A DNA stretch of 15,419 nucleotides from the NCBI GenBank assembly GCA_005881495.1, contig VBHI01000065.1, positions 1-15,419 of the forward strand, read 5' to 3'. This DNA comes from Chloroflexota bacterium (GTDB taxonomy: Bacteria; Chloroflexota; Ktedonobacteria; Ktedonobacterales; Ktedonobacteraceae). Each line of letters opens with the position of its first letter. The stretch's first letter is position 1. This document shows, in pieces, positions 1 to 8,305 of this stretch. A program made the translations under genes and the position numbers. Under the pieces are notes generated by a model. It worked only from the letters and a program-made list of their open reading frames with translations, ran no database searches and was not told the origin of the DNA.

Positions 1-887
1 TACCCACATATTGAACGCCATGATAGGGAACGGGATCGAGTGTCGGTTGATCGGGAGTCGCGGTATTGATAGAGTCAAGCGTAACTTGAGCGAAAGGAGC
101 AGCCTTTTGATAGTCGGAGTTCTGATAAATCGAAGCGCGTGTACCCGGTGGCACATTGGCCCAGCCGAAGGTCTGGCCCGCCAGAGTCAGATACTGCGAA
201 CTGGTGGCCCAGGTGATGAACTGGAAGGCGGCATCCTTGTTGCGGCTGGAGTTGACGAGACCAAGTGACCATGCCCACAGCCAATGGCTGCCATTGACGG
301 TCACTTCTGTCGGAGCATACGCGTACCCAACATTCCCGGCGATTGTGGAAGTCGAAGGCGTTTCCAGCACACCGCCAAACACGGTAGCGTCATAGAACAT
401 CGCACCCTTGCCTTGAGTGATCAAGTTTAGACACTCTTGCCAACCAGCAGTTGAGGCCCCTGGCTCACCATACTTTTGCAAGAGGTTAGCATAGAACGTC
501 ACCGCCCTTTGTACAACAGGGGTGTTGAGCTGTGGCTTCCAATTCAAGTCGAACCAGCGACCACCAAAGGTGTTAATCATTGTGTCGAGCGGAGCCATAT
601 TCATGCCCCAGCCAGCTTGACCTCGCAGCATAATGCCGGTCACACCATTTGCGGGATCATTGAGTTGTTGCGCGAGTTGGGCGACCTGATCCCACGTAGG
701 ATGCAATGGCATGGTCAGGTGATGTTTCGCGAAAATTTGCTTGTTGTACATCAACATACTACTCTCGCCATAGAATGGTAGAGCGTAAGGATGTCCCTGG
801 AAGGAGAGCGTTGACATGACCGGCTTGAGGAGATCGTCGTAATTGTAACTACTCTTATCGGTCGCCGACATCTTAGTAAGGTATGGA
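1..887 (-). pseudogene. C-terminal part of a split polyol-type ABC solute-binding protein (SBP2-C)
   Basis: The minus strand is open without a stop from about 887 to the window edge. It translates to a protein that matches the intact binding protein at 10218-11594 at roughly four residues in five, for example 'NKDAAFQFITWATSSQYLTL' and 'VPPGTRASIYQNSDYQKAAP'. It starts abruptly at the equivalent of 'TPYFDKMSAGDK' (here SPYLTKMSATDK), so the signal peptide and about the first 120 residues are missing. Immediately upstream on its own strand is the terminal repeat of an insertion-sequence remnant. The matching N-terminal piece lies at 13203-13518. The true 3' end is beyond the window. A family-1 extracellular sugar/polyol-binding protein without its export signal should not function, although an internal ATG exists at 869-871. 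The frame is undamaged, so the break is probably recent. Confidence 0.85.
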
Positions 888-1172
888 GAGGGCGTTTCTT
901 AACTCAGAATCCCTCCCAAGTATGAGCTAAAACCCGCTTGGGAGAGCGGATGAGATCAGGACGGCCTGCTTGTTGGGCAGCCAGAGCGACAATGATGATG
1001 GCGGTGTAGGTCAAGGCGACCTGTCGAGCGATGGTTGACCAGCCGGAGAGTGGCGGGCGCTGTAAGTGGAAGAAGAGCAAGACGCGGCCAAAGAAGCGTT
1101 CGATGGCACTGCGCTTGCCCAATTCCTCTTGGAGTCAGTTTACCCCAGTTTTTTGAGTTAGGAAATGCCCTC
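888..1172 (-). mobile_element. Internally deleted insertion sequence with 22-bp terminal inverted repeats
   Basis: The left end (888-909) reads GAGGGCGTTTCTTAACTCA and continues GAA. The reverse complement of the right end (1151-1172) reads GAGGGCATTTCCTAACTCA and continues AAA. The two match at 19 of 22 positions. Between them only the last third of a DDE transposase survives, about 40 nt from the right repeat, so the element has lost most of its coding region and cannot move on its own. The transposase stop codon (904-906) lies inside the left repeat, as is common in compact IS elements. The left end directly abuts the truncated binding-protein gene. The right end abuts a possible IS630-like start. 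No target-site duplication is visible. The family was not assigned. Confidence 0.7.
904..1122 (-). pseudogene. DDE transposase C-terminal fragment
   Basis: About 72 codons remain. The segment 'KRSAIERFFGRVLLFFHLQR' carries the conserved Glu (third acidic residue of a DDE catalytic triad) followed by the basic/aromatic 'ERFFGRV' context typical of IS transposases. It ends 'AGRPDLIRSPKRVLAHTWEG'. The catalytic aspartates and the DNA-binding N-terminus are absent. The apparent start is a TTG in the middle of the domain, and a TGA lies just upstream in frame, so this is a relic and not a gene. It sits inside the inverted-repeat-bounded element at 888-1172. The exact IS family cannot be stated from this tail alone. 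Confidence 0.7.
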
Positions 1173-1197
1173 GCACATCTTCTGAATAGGCTTTCAT
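1135..1197 (-). pseudogene. Possible IS630-type transposase N-terminal stub
   Basis: An ATG at 1195-1197, preceded by a GAGG-like ribosome binding site, opens a 20-codon frame beginning MKAYSEDVRG. Many IS630-family transposases begin in nearly the same way (MKAYSxDLR...). After nine residues the frame runs into the right inverted repeat of the neighbouring IS remnant and stops. This suggests that one insertion sequence landed in, or recombined with, the start of another. The match is short, so confidence is limited. Confidence 0.35.
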
Positions 1198-1250
1198 GCC
1201 CTCATTTTACCACACCGCTCAATCTTTTTGCTCTCCGCTATAAACACCAA

Positions 1251-2789
1251 CTAGGTTGGGTGGCTGATAATCGGCTTCAATGCCGGATATAACGCTCGAT
1301 AGGTCTCGTAGGCCTTCACATAGGCCTGGACCGCCTGTGGGTTTGGCTCGGTACGTTCCACAATGCGCACTGTTTGCTCACAGGCTTGCTGCACTGATGG
1401 ATACACCCCACCGGCGACACCAGCTAGCAGTGCTGCGCCAAAGGCTGGCCCTTCGGTGGCATTTGTCGTTACCAGTTCGACGCCAAGCACATCGGTAATG
1501 ATCTGTCGCCAGAGTGGACTTTTTGCCCCACCGCCGGTCGCACGCATCTGCTCCACTTGTAATCCTTGCTCACGGAGAATGGCGAAACAGTCTTTGAGAC
1601 TAAAGGCCACGCCCTCCAGGACAGAACGGATCAGGTGACGTCGGTCATGACGGGCAGTGAGACCGATCCAACCACCACGCGCATAGGCATCCAGGTGTGG
1701 TGTGCGCTCACCCTGGAGATAGGGTAGAAATATCAGGCCATCACTTCCTGGTGTAACGCTTTCCGCCTCCTTGGCTAGCAACTCGTAGACATCCATGGCT
1801 GTCCAACGTTCGAGCGCTCGTTCCAGCAGGCCGATATTGTCGCGCACCCAGCGCAGGGAGAGGCCAGCGCCTTGCGTCACTCCCATGAGGTACCAGGCAT
1901 GCGGAACAGCATGATTGAAGGTATGCACACGCGGAACGGGGCCAGAGGTATCGACTTGCGGCGTCTCGGCATAGGCCAGAACGACGCCACTGGTCCCAAT
2001 CGAGACGAGACCTAGCCCGGGCACCACGACGCCATTGCCAACAGCACCGCAGGCATTGTCGGCCCCACCACCAGCTACAGGCGTACCTGCACGTAATCCC
2101 GAAAGCTCGGCCACCTCCTCGGTAATCGTGCCACAGGCAGCATCAGCAGCGACAACAGGCGGCAAGAGAGAAGGAGCCAGCTCGAGCGCTTTGAGGACTT
2201 CCTCTGACCACTTGCCGTGCTTCACATCGAGCAGGCAAGTCCCAGCCGCATCCGAAATCTCCATGGCCATTACTCCGGTGAGGCGATAGCGGATGTAGTC
2301 CTTGGGCAGCAGGAGGGTACTGGCTTTGGCAAAGATTTCTGGTTCGTTCTCCCGGATCCAGAGCAATTTCGGGGCCGTGAAGCCGGTCAGGGCAGGATTA
2401 CTCACATACTCGATGAGGCGGCTTGCCCCCACCCTTTCCGTCATCCAGCGACATTGCGCCTCGCTCCGCTGGTCGGCCCAGATAATACACGGACGCAGCA
2501 CACGTTGCTCAGCGTCGAGCAAGACGACACCATGCATCTGTCCGGAGAGTCCTACCCCACGGACATCAGAAACTTGAGCACCCTGTGTGGCCCCTTGTAC
2601 GAGACAGGTGCGCACGGCGCTGAGAGTCGCCTGCCACCACTCAGCAGGATTCTGCTCTGCCCAACCAGGATGAGGATGGTACAAAGGGTAATCAACAAAA
2701 GCATCCGCGAGCACATCTCCGTTGTCTGCCGCAAAGAGCGCGGCTTTGACGCCCGAGGTCCCCAGATCAATGCCAAGTAGTGTTTGCAT
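1251..2789 (-). CDS. xylB: Xylulokinase (FGGY family)
   Basis: This 512-residue protein should phosphorylate D-xylulose with ATP to D-xylulose 5-phosphate in the cytoplasm. Length and features fit XylB: the N-terminal phosphate-binding motif GIDLGTSGVK (Asp8), the substrate loop 'LSGQMHG' near residues 81-87, 'IIWADQRS' near 102-109, and 'GGGADNACGA' with the probable catalytic base Asp244. A second ATP-binding segment, SIGTSG, follows near 263-268. The ATG at 2787-2789 is preceded by AAGGAGGAGA at good spacing. It is the last gene of the polyol cluster, 66 nt after the PfkB kinase. In the cluster it would take xylulose made by a dehydrogenase from arabitol or xylitol. Another FGGY substrate (for example ribulose) is possible, but the sequence reads as xylulokinase. 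Confidence 0.88.
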   Translation of the reverse strand: MQTLLGIDLGTSGVKAALFAADNGDVLADAFVDYPLYHPHPGWAEQNPAEWWQATLSAVRTCLVQGATQGAQVSDVRGVGLSGQMHGVVLLDAEQRVLRPCIIWADQRSEAQCRWMTERVGASRLIEYVSNPALTGFTAPKLLWIRENEPEIFAKASTLLLPKDYIRYRLTGVMAMEISDAAGTCLLDVKHGKWSEEVLKALELAPSLLPPVVAADAACGTITEEVAELSGLRAGTPVAGGGADNACGAVGNGVVVPGLGLVSIGTSGVVLAYAETPQVDTSGPVPRVHTFNHAVPHAWYLMGVTQGAGLSLRWVRDNIGLLERALERWTAMDVYELLAKEAESVTPGSDGLIFLPYLQGERTPHLDAYARGGWIGLTARHDRRHLIRSVLEGVAFSLKDCFAILREQGLQVEQMRATGGGAKSPLWRQIITDVLGVELVTTNATEGPAFGAALLAGVAGGVYPSVQQACEQTVRIVERTEPNPQAVQAYVKAYETYRALYPALKPIISHPT

Positions 2790-2855
2790 ATTCTCCTCCT
2801 TTTGCCCATGCCAGTGTGGTTGACGGCTTCCTCCCGAGACAATTCATGATCCGCC

Positions 2856-3836
2856 CTATATACGGTTCTTGTCTGCACGCTGCAGAAATGCTTTCGCTTC
2901 TGCCATCGTGGGCAGTGAGGGGATAGCTCCCATCTGAGTGGTTGCTAGAGCCCCGACTGCGTTGCCCAGACGAAGGGCCTTTTCTATCACCTCTCGGTCC
3001 CAGGTGAGGTCTTCTTGGAGGATGCCTGCGAGGATGCCTGCGACAAAACCATCACCTGCACCTGTCGTGTCGACTGGATGGACAGCAAAACCTGGTACGT
3101 AACCACTAGCTTCCGTTGTGAAATAGGTACAACCAGCCTTGCCTTGTGTCACGACCAGGAGCCGCAGTCGATCATGCCACAGTGCTCGAGCGGCACGTTC
3201 AAGGGTGTTCTCCTCACTGAGAAAGCCGAGTTCTTCCTCGCTGACCTTGATCACCTGTGCGTGTTGCCAGCCCTCGAGGATGCCTGCTCGTGCTGCATCA
3301 GCAGAGAGCCACAAGGAGAGACGCAGGTTCGGATCGTATGAGAGCACTGCTCCGTTGTCTTTGGCAGCATGGAGTGCGGTCAAGGTGGCACTACGGCTCG
3401 GCTCACCAATGAGGGTGATGGAGCCGTAGTGAAAGATACGGGTGCGAGCGACGTACGCCTGATCGACATCCTCTGGACGCCAGAGCATATCGGCGCTTGG
3501 ATGCCGATAAAACATGAACTCCCGTTCCCCGTCAGCCAGCAAGGAAACAAAAGCGAGAGCCGTCCGCGCCTGGGTGGTGAACCGTAAGCCAGTACTATCC
3601 ACCCCATGGCTGTGTAGCGTGTCAGCCAGGAAGTGACCGAACTCATCCTCGCCCACTTGCCCGATGAAGCCGGCACGATAGCCGAGTCGAGCCACGCCAA
3701 CTGCGACGTTGGCCGGGGCACCACCAGGCGCTTTTTTGAAGGCAGGAGCCTGAGCCAAGCTCACTCCCGCTTGCGTCGAGACAAAGTCAATGAGCAACTC
3801 GCCGCAGGCGATGACATCCATTGTAGTCGTCTTCAA
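2856..3836 (-). CDS. PfkB-family carbohydrate kinase, fructokinase-like
   Basis: This 326-residue ribokinase-fold kinase probably converts fructose to fructose 6-phosphate. PfkB signature 1 is visible as GGAPANVAVGVARLG (38-52). Signature 2 is DTTGAGDGFVAGIL (256-269), with the catalytic base Asp262 and the GAGD anion hole. Substrate-side residues such as 'YGSITLIGEPSRSA' and 'SYDPNLRLSLW' are typical of bacterial fructokinases. 2-Keto-3-deoxygluconate kinase is the main alternative. The start chosen is the TTG at 3834-3836, because a strong AGGAGGT (3845-3851) sits 8 nt upstream. The in-frame ATG at 3819-3821 would be 23 nt away. It lies between dehydrogenase A (140-nt gap) and xylB (66-nt gap). 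A polyol dehydrogenase yielding fructose from sorbitol or mannitol would supply its substrate. Confidence 0.82.
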   Translation of the reverse strand: MKTTTMDVIACGELLIDFVSTQAGVSLAQAPAFKKAPGGAPANVAVGVARLGYRAGFIGQVGEDEFGHFLADTLHSHGVDSTGLRFTTQARTALAFVSLLADGEREFMFYRHPSADMLWRPEDVDQAYVARTRIFHYGSITLIGEPSRSATLTALHAAKDNGAVLSYDPNLRLSLWLSADAARAGILEGWQHAQVIKVSEEELGFLSEENTLERAARALWHDRLRLLVVTQGKAGCTYFTTEASGYVPGFAVHPVDTTGAGDGFVAGILAGILQEDLTWDREVIEKALRLGNAVGALATTQMGAIPSLPTMAEAKAFLQRADKNRI

Positions 3837-3976
3837 TGGAGCTTACCTCCTTTTTGGGCAAAGAGTGTTCGTCTTCTCTGTTTAGGGTAGTGACCCCATC
3901 ACGGACGTCAATTATTCTCATGTCCACTGCTAGCTGTAAAAATGCTCAATCTGAAGTTCCATCAGGACTGATCAGA

Positions 3977-5005
3977 CTAGCCGTTGGGCAAGATCTGTGT
4001 CTTGACGCCCTCGCCCTTGCGAACCATGTTTAGTGCGTTGGGAAAGTCCTCCAGAGGTAGAGCTGTGGTAAGCAGTGCTTTCGTATCTATCACCCCACCG
4101 CTGATGAGATCGAGGGCTGGTCCATAGGAGAATAAGACGGCCATCGAGCCAAGCACAGTGATCTCATCATTGTAAATGCGGAACGGGGAGAGCGACATTC
4201 TGGCTTCTTGAGGTGCCACGCCAAAGACCATAAACTTACCACCGCGCTTGACCGCTGCGAAAGCGCCTTCCATGGCCCGGGCCACACCCGTGACGTCGAT
4301 GACACAATCAAAGCCGAGCGGCTCGTTCTCAAGCAGCTTATTGATATCCGTTTGGACGTTGGAGGCACCGAGTTTGGCTGCGCGTTCCAGGCGCTGGGTA
4401 TTGAGGTCCACCACGGCCACCCGCGAGGCTCCCCCACGTAGTGCTAACTGCATTAGGATCAGACCCATCGTGCCCGCTCCCACGATCAGGACGGTATCGC
4501 CAGACCTGAGACTGAGGCGGTGCATGCCATGAACCGCACAGGAGACCGGCTCGATCAGAGCTGCCTCTTGAAGTGAAATGTTATCAGGCAACACATATGC
4601 ATTGGCGGCAGGAACCCTCACGTACTCAGCGAAGGCACCATCGACGGTGTCTCCGATGGCTCCCCAGTTGAGGCACAGGTTCCCATGACCCGCTCGACAG
4701 AAATCGCAATGGCCACAGAACAACGACGGGTCAATCGCAACTCTGGTACCGACAGTCAATTTGGTCGTTTTGGTGCCAATTCCTTGTGGGATGTTGCTGC
4801 CCATAGCAACTATCTCGCCAGCGAACTCATGACCGGGCACGATAGGATAAGGCGTCGGCGGAAATTCACCCTCCGCAATATGCAGGTCAGTTCCGCAAAT
4901 ACCACAGGCTCCCACTCGAATGATCAATTCGTCTGGCTCAGGCGCTGGATCGGGGACATTGCCGACCCGCACACTTCCAGGCTTATCGATGATAACAGCA
5001 CGCAT
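3977..5005 (-). CDS. Zinc-dependent MDR dehydrogenase A (tandem copy), probable polyol dehydrogenase
   Basis: This 342-residue protein of the medium-chain alcohol/polyol dehydrogenase family oxidises a secondary hydroxyl using NAD(P). Catalytic zinc ligands are visible as Cys37 (CGICGTD), His59-Glu60 (PGHE) and Glu152 (IEP). The structural zinc site is complete: Cys97, 100, 103 and 111 in CGHCDFCRAGHGNLC. The Rossmann motif VGAGTMG (about 175-181) is followed by Asp200 at the end of beta-2, which favours NAD over NADP. The ATG is preceded by AAGGAGGTATAAC. It is a close paralogue of the next gene upstream (5105-6136), differing mainly in the first 120 residues. With fructokinase and xylulokinase downstream, arabitol, sorbitol, mannitol or xylitol are plausible substrates. 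The exact one cannot be read from the sequence. Confidence 0.85.
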   Translation of the reverse strand: MRAVIIDKPGSVRVGNVPDPAPEPDELIIRVGACGICGTDLHIAEGEFPPTPYPIVPGHEFAGEIVAMGSNIPQGIGTKTTKLTVGTRVAIDPSLFCGHCDFCRAGHGNLCLNWGAIGDTVDGAFAEYVRVPAANAYVLPDNISLQEAALIEPVSCAVHGMHRLSLRSGDTVLIVGAGTMGLILMQLALRGGASRVAVVDLNTQRLERAAKLGASNVQTDINKLLENEPLGFDCVIDVTGVARAMEGAFAAVKRGGKFMVFGVAPQEARMSLSPFRIYNDEITVLGSMAVLFSYGPALDLISGGVIDTKALLTTALPLEDFPNALNMVRKGEGVKTQILPNG

Positions 5006-5104
5006 GGTTATACCTCCTTAAATAAATTAACTCTGCTTCGACTTGACAATGGACTCTCGTACTTTAATAATGCTCAACTTCGTTCTCCAACCATCCAGAT
5101 CGGA

Positions 5105-6136
5105 CTAGCCGTTGGGCAAGATCTGTGTCTTGACACCCTCGCCCTTGCGAACCATGTTCAGCGCGTCGGAAAAGTCCTCCAGAGGCAGAGCTGTGGTGAG
5201 CACTGCTTTGGTGTCTATCACCCCACCGCTGATGAGATCGAGAGCAGGCCCAAAGGAGAACAGGACCGCCATCGAGCCAAGCACAGTGATCTCATCATTG
5301 TAGATGCGGAACGGGGAGAGCGACATTCTGGCTTCTGGAGAAGCAACGCCAAAGACCATAAACTTGCCCCCACGCTTGACTGCCGCGAAAGCGCCTTCCA
5401 TGGCCCGTGCCACACCCGTGACGTCGATGACGCAATCAAAGCCAAGCAGCTCCTCCTCAAGCAGCTTGTGGATATCCGTTTGGGTACGATGTGCTCCAAG
5501 TTGCTCGGCTCGTGTGAGGCGCTGCGTATTGAGGTCCAGCACAGCTACCCTGGAAGCTCCACCCCGTACTGCCAACTGCAATAGGATCAAGCCCATTGTA
5601 CCCGCTCCCACAATCAGGAAGGTATCGCCAGACTTGGGATTGAGACTATGCATGCCATGCACGGCACAGGAGACCGGCTCGATCAGAGCTGCCTCTTGAA
5701 ACGAGATGTTTTCGGGCAGAACATATGCTTTAGAGGCAGGCACAGTCACATACTCTGCGAACCCTCCATTTACTGTGACTCCAATTGCAGAATAGTTGAG
5801 GCATAAGTTCTCGTGACCGGTACGACAAAACTCGCAATAGCCACAGTACAGGTTCGGCTCGATTGCGACCCTAGCTCCCACAGTCGGCTTCATATTCCCG
5901 CCGGTGCCAATTGTTTGCGGTACGTTACTTCCCACCGCAACTACCTCGCCCGCGAGCTCATGACCTGGTACGACAGGATAGCGTACCAGTGGAGAGTCGC
6001 CATCAGCAATATGCAAGTCAGTTCCACATATACCACAGGCTCCCACCTGTATCACAAGCTCATCTGGTTTAGGGGTTGGGTCGGAAATAGTCCCAACCCG
6101 AATCTTACCGGGTGTATCGATAATCGCAGCACGCAT
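5105..6136 (-). CDS. Zinc-dependent MDR dehydrogenase B (tandem copy), probable polyol dehydrogenase
   Basis: This is a 343-residue MDR dehydrogenase. The frame is open to 6163, but the ATG at 6134-6136 was chosen. It has GGGAGGT at the right distance, and its product MRAAIIDTPG aligns with the start of the paralogue at 3977-5005. Catalytic zinc ligands are Cys37, His59-Glu60 and Glu153. Structural zinc ligands are Cys98, 101, 104 and 112. The nucleotide-binding motif is VGAGTMG, with Asp201 suggesting NAD. The last 100 residues, from 'GFDCVIDVTGVARAMEGAFA' on, are almost identical to copy A, including the C-terminus KTQILPNG. The 99-nt gap to copy A contains sequence related to the 3' flank of copy A, marking a tandem duplication. 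Divergence in the N-terminal catalytic half could give different polyol specificities. Confidence 0.85.
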   Translation of the reverse strand: MRAAIIDTPGKIRVGTISDPTPKPDELVIQVGACGICGTDLHIADGDSPLVRYPVVPGHELAGEVVAVGSNVPQTIGTGGNMKPTVGARVAIEPNLYCGYCEFCRTGHENLCLNYSAIGVTVNGGFAEYVTVPASKAYVLPENISFQEAALIEPVSCAVHGMHSLNPKSGDTFLIVGAGTMGLILLQLAVRGGASRVAVLDLNTQRLTRAEQLGAHRTQTDIHKLLEEELLGFDCVIDVTGVARAMEGAFAAVKRGGKFMVFGVASPEARMSLSPFRIYNDEITVLGSMAVLFSFGPALDLISGGVIDTKAVLTTALPLEDFSDALNMVRKGEGVKTQILPNG

Positions 6137-6185
6137 ACTTATACCTCCCTTGAAGTATGTCAAACTTCCTCATGGCAATGTAAGG

Positions 6186-7205
6186 TTACTTCGGCACAAC
6201 GATCGATTTGATATTAGCAGGATCATTCTTGGTTGCCTGGAGTGCCTGCTCGGTCTCCTCTAATGTGTAGTGACCGGTGATGATGGGTTTGAGATCAATG
6301 CGACCCGTGGCAACCAGGGCAATCGCATCCGCATACGTGTTCGCATAGCGGAACGTTCCCGTCAGGGTGATCTCGCGGTTTTGGAGGAACGACATCGGCA
6401 CGCTGACCTCTTCGCCCGGGCTCATCCCAACCGCAACGGCCTTTCCAGCCGGGCGCAGCGAGCGAATGCCATCCATCAGGGCCTTTTGGTTGCCCGAGCA
6501 TTCGATGAGCACATCCGCCTCCACTCCCACATTGGCCAGAGGTGTCTCAGCTACGTTCACGGTTCGGGTTGCTCCCAGCTTTCGCCCCATCTCAAGTCGT
6601 TGTGGAGAGACATCCGTCATCGTGATCTGGGTCGCTCCAAGGGCAAGCGCAACCTTCAATGCCAGCACGCCAACTGGTCCTGCTCCCGTGATAAGCACAT
6701 GGTCTGCCCCTCGGAGCATGGCCTTTCGGCACGCCCAGAGACCCACTGAGAGCGGCTCGATCAAAGCTCCTTCCTCATCTGACATCTGGTCGGGCAGCTT
6801 GTATGCGAAGTTTTCGGGAATGGTCACATAGTTGGTGAATGCCCCGTCAATGGGTGGAGTTCCGAAGAAGCGGACGTTGGGGCACAGATTATAGCGCCCG
6901 GAGCGGCACTGCTCACAGACTCCGTCCGGGATTCCTGGTTCAATCGCCACCCGTTCGCCGACTCTGCCCTTGTTCACTCCTTCTCCCACGTCCACGATGA
7001 TGCCGGAAGCCTCGTGGCCGAGGATGAGCGGCTGACGGACAACATACGAACCGATTCTTCCATGCTCGTAGTAGTGGACATCGGAGCCGCATACTCCTAC
7101 AGCCTTGATCTCAATCAGCACCTCTTTGGGTCCGGGCTTGGGAACCGGTCTTTCCTCTATGCGGACGTCGTGAGGCGCATACAGCACTGCTGCCTGATTC
7201 TTCAT
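6186..7205 (-). CDS. Sorbitol/xylitol-type dehydrogenase (MDR family)
   Basis: This 339-residue protein has the classic sorbitol dehydrogenase signature '[18 protein letters not shown]' (39-56). Sorbitol and xylitol dehydrogenases oxidise the polyol at C2 to fructose or xylulose. Catalytic zinc ligands are Cys39, His64-Glu65 and Glu150. Rossmann motif GAGPVG spans 174-179, with Asp198 indicating NAD. The structural zinc site is altered: the first of the four cysteines is Asp94 ([16 protein letters not shown]), leaving Cys97, 100 and 108. The ATG has AAAGGAGG seven nt upstream and a second AAGGAG directly abutting it. It lies 24 nt after the preceding dehydrogenase gene and 49 nt before copy B, so co-transcription is likely. 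Its products feed the fructokinase and xylulokinase downstream. Confidence 0.85.
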   Translation of the reverse strand: MKNQAAVLYAPHDVRIEERPVPKPGPKEVLIEIKAVGVCGSDVHYYEHGRIGSYVVRQPLILGHEASGIIVDVGEGVNKGRVGERVAIEPGIPDGVCEQCRSGRYNLCPNVRFFGTPPIDGAFTNYVTIPENFAYKLPDQMSDEEGALIEPLSVGLWACRKAMLRGADHVLITGAGPVGVLALKVALALGATQITMTDVSPQRLEMGRKLGATRTVNVAETPLANVGVEADVLIECSGNQKALMDGIRSLRPAGKAVAVGMSPGEEVSVPMSFLQNREITLTGTFRYANTYADAIALVATGRIDLKPIITGHYTLEETEQALQATKNDPANIKSIVVPK

Positions 7206-7229
7206 CTCCTTGCCTCCTTTGTGGTTACA

Positions 7230-8276
7230 CTACTCCCAGACAATCGCTACCTTGCCTGTCTTGCCACTGTCGAACAGCTCATACGCTTCCTTCGCCTGCT
7301 CGAGGGCAAAGCGATGGGTCACCAGTGCCTCAAGGTGGAGTCGCCAGCGCACTAGATATTCGACAAGATCCTCCATCTGGGGCAAACTGCAGACCCATGA
7401 GCCAGAGAGCGTGAGTTGTTTGTGGATTAGCAGTGGACTTGGTGCAAAGGAGACAGTGCCCCCCTCACCAACAAACACCACGCGACCCCACTCACGTGCC
7501 AGGTCCAGGCACATATGACGCGCATTCGCATTTCCTGAGCAATCAATCGCTACCTCAAAACCATGACCGGCAGTCTTTTCCAGGAGGAGAGTGCGGGCAT
7601 GCTCATCTGCTGGATTCACCACGTCCGTGAAACCCAGTTTTTGGGCCAGTTCCAGTCGGTCTGGGAGTGCCTCCACTCCCACCACATATGCTCCCATGGC
7701 ACGGCACAAGAGTGCCGTGCCAAGTCCAACCGGACCCAGACCGGTGATGAGAACCACATCCCGCCCAGATACGTCCGCACGAAGACAGGCTGCATAGGAG
7801 GTGCCGCCCCCGCAGGCAACCATAGCTCCATCCAGATAGGTCAGTTCATCAGGAAGGGCAACGAGGTTGCGTTCTTCAGCCAACAGCCAATCGGCGTGTC
7901 CTCCGTTGCGCTGCCACCCATAGGCAGCACGCTCAGGGCTGGAGCAACTAATCATCCAACCACCACGGCAATCATGGCACAAGCCGCAGCCACTGATGTG
8001 ATAGATGATCACGCGATCACCCTCTTGGAAACGCTGCACACCAGGGCCGACGCGCTCGATAATGCCACACGGCTCGTGGCCGACAATGACGCCACGGTAT
8101 GCCTCAGGGCCTGTCCCCTGGTCGTGTGGCCGGTAGATGGCGCGTAGATCACTTCCGCAGAGGGATGAGGCTTTCATGCGCACCAGCACCTGGCTAGGCC
8201 CCGGCTCCGGAACGGGAAATTCCCGCAGTTCAAGTCGCCGATCTCCCGGTAACACGACGCCAGTCATCGTTGCCAT
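7230..8276 (-). CDS. Zinc-binding MDR dehydrogenase (threonine/polyol dehydrogenase-like)
   Basis: This 348-residue MDR enzyme is distantly related to the other three. Visible residues are Cys40 (LCGSD), His67-Glu68 (GHEP), and a structural zinc set Cys97, 100, 103 and 111 (CGLCHDC...C). Where the others have 'IEP', it has 'VACGGGTSY', so Cys155 probably replaces Glu as third catalytic zinc ligand, as in classical alcohol dehydrogenases. Nucleotide-binding motif GLGPVG spans about 179-184, with Glu202 at the end of beta-2, compatible with NAD. The ATG follows AAGGAGC at about 9 nt; an alternative in-frame ATG is three codons on. It is the first enzyme gene after the permeases (29-nt gap). It could act on a different hydroxyl or chain length. 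The substrate is unknown. Confidence 0.8.
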   Translation of the reverse strand: MATMTGVVLPGDRRLELREFPVPEPGPSQVLVRMKASSLCGSDLRAIYRPHDQGTGPEAYRGVIVGHEPCGIIERVGPGVQRFQEGDRVIIYHISGCGLCHDCRGGWMISCSSPERAAYGWQRNGGHADWLLAEERNLVALPDELTYLDGAMVACGGGTSYAACLRADVSGRDVVLITGLGPVGLGTALLCRAMGAYVVGVEALPDRLELAQKLGFTDVVNPADEHARTLLLEKTAGHGFEVAIDCSGNANARHMCLDLAREWGRVVFVGEGGTVSFAPSPLLIHKQLTLSGSWVCSLPQMEDLVEYLVRWRLHLEALVTHRFALEQAKEAYELFDSGKTGKVAIVWE

Positions 8277-8305
8277 ACCGTATAAGCTCCTTCCTCAGGG
8301 CCTTG

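Noticed and set aside
2552..2878. Minus-strand open frame of 108 codons overlapping xylB and the PfkB gene
   Set aside because: It is out of frame with two well-supported genes and has no recognisable domain.
4685..5584. Plus-strand open frame of 299 codons
   Set aside because: It is antisense to both tandem dehydrogenases, and its composition is that of a shadow frame.
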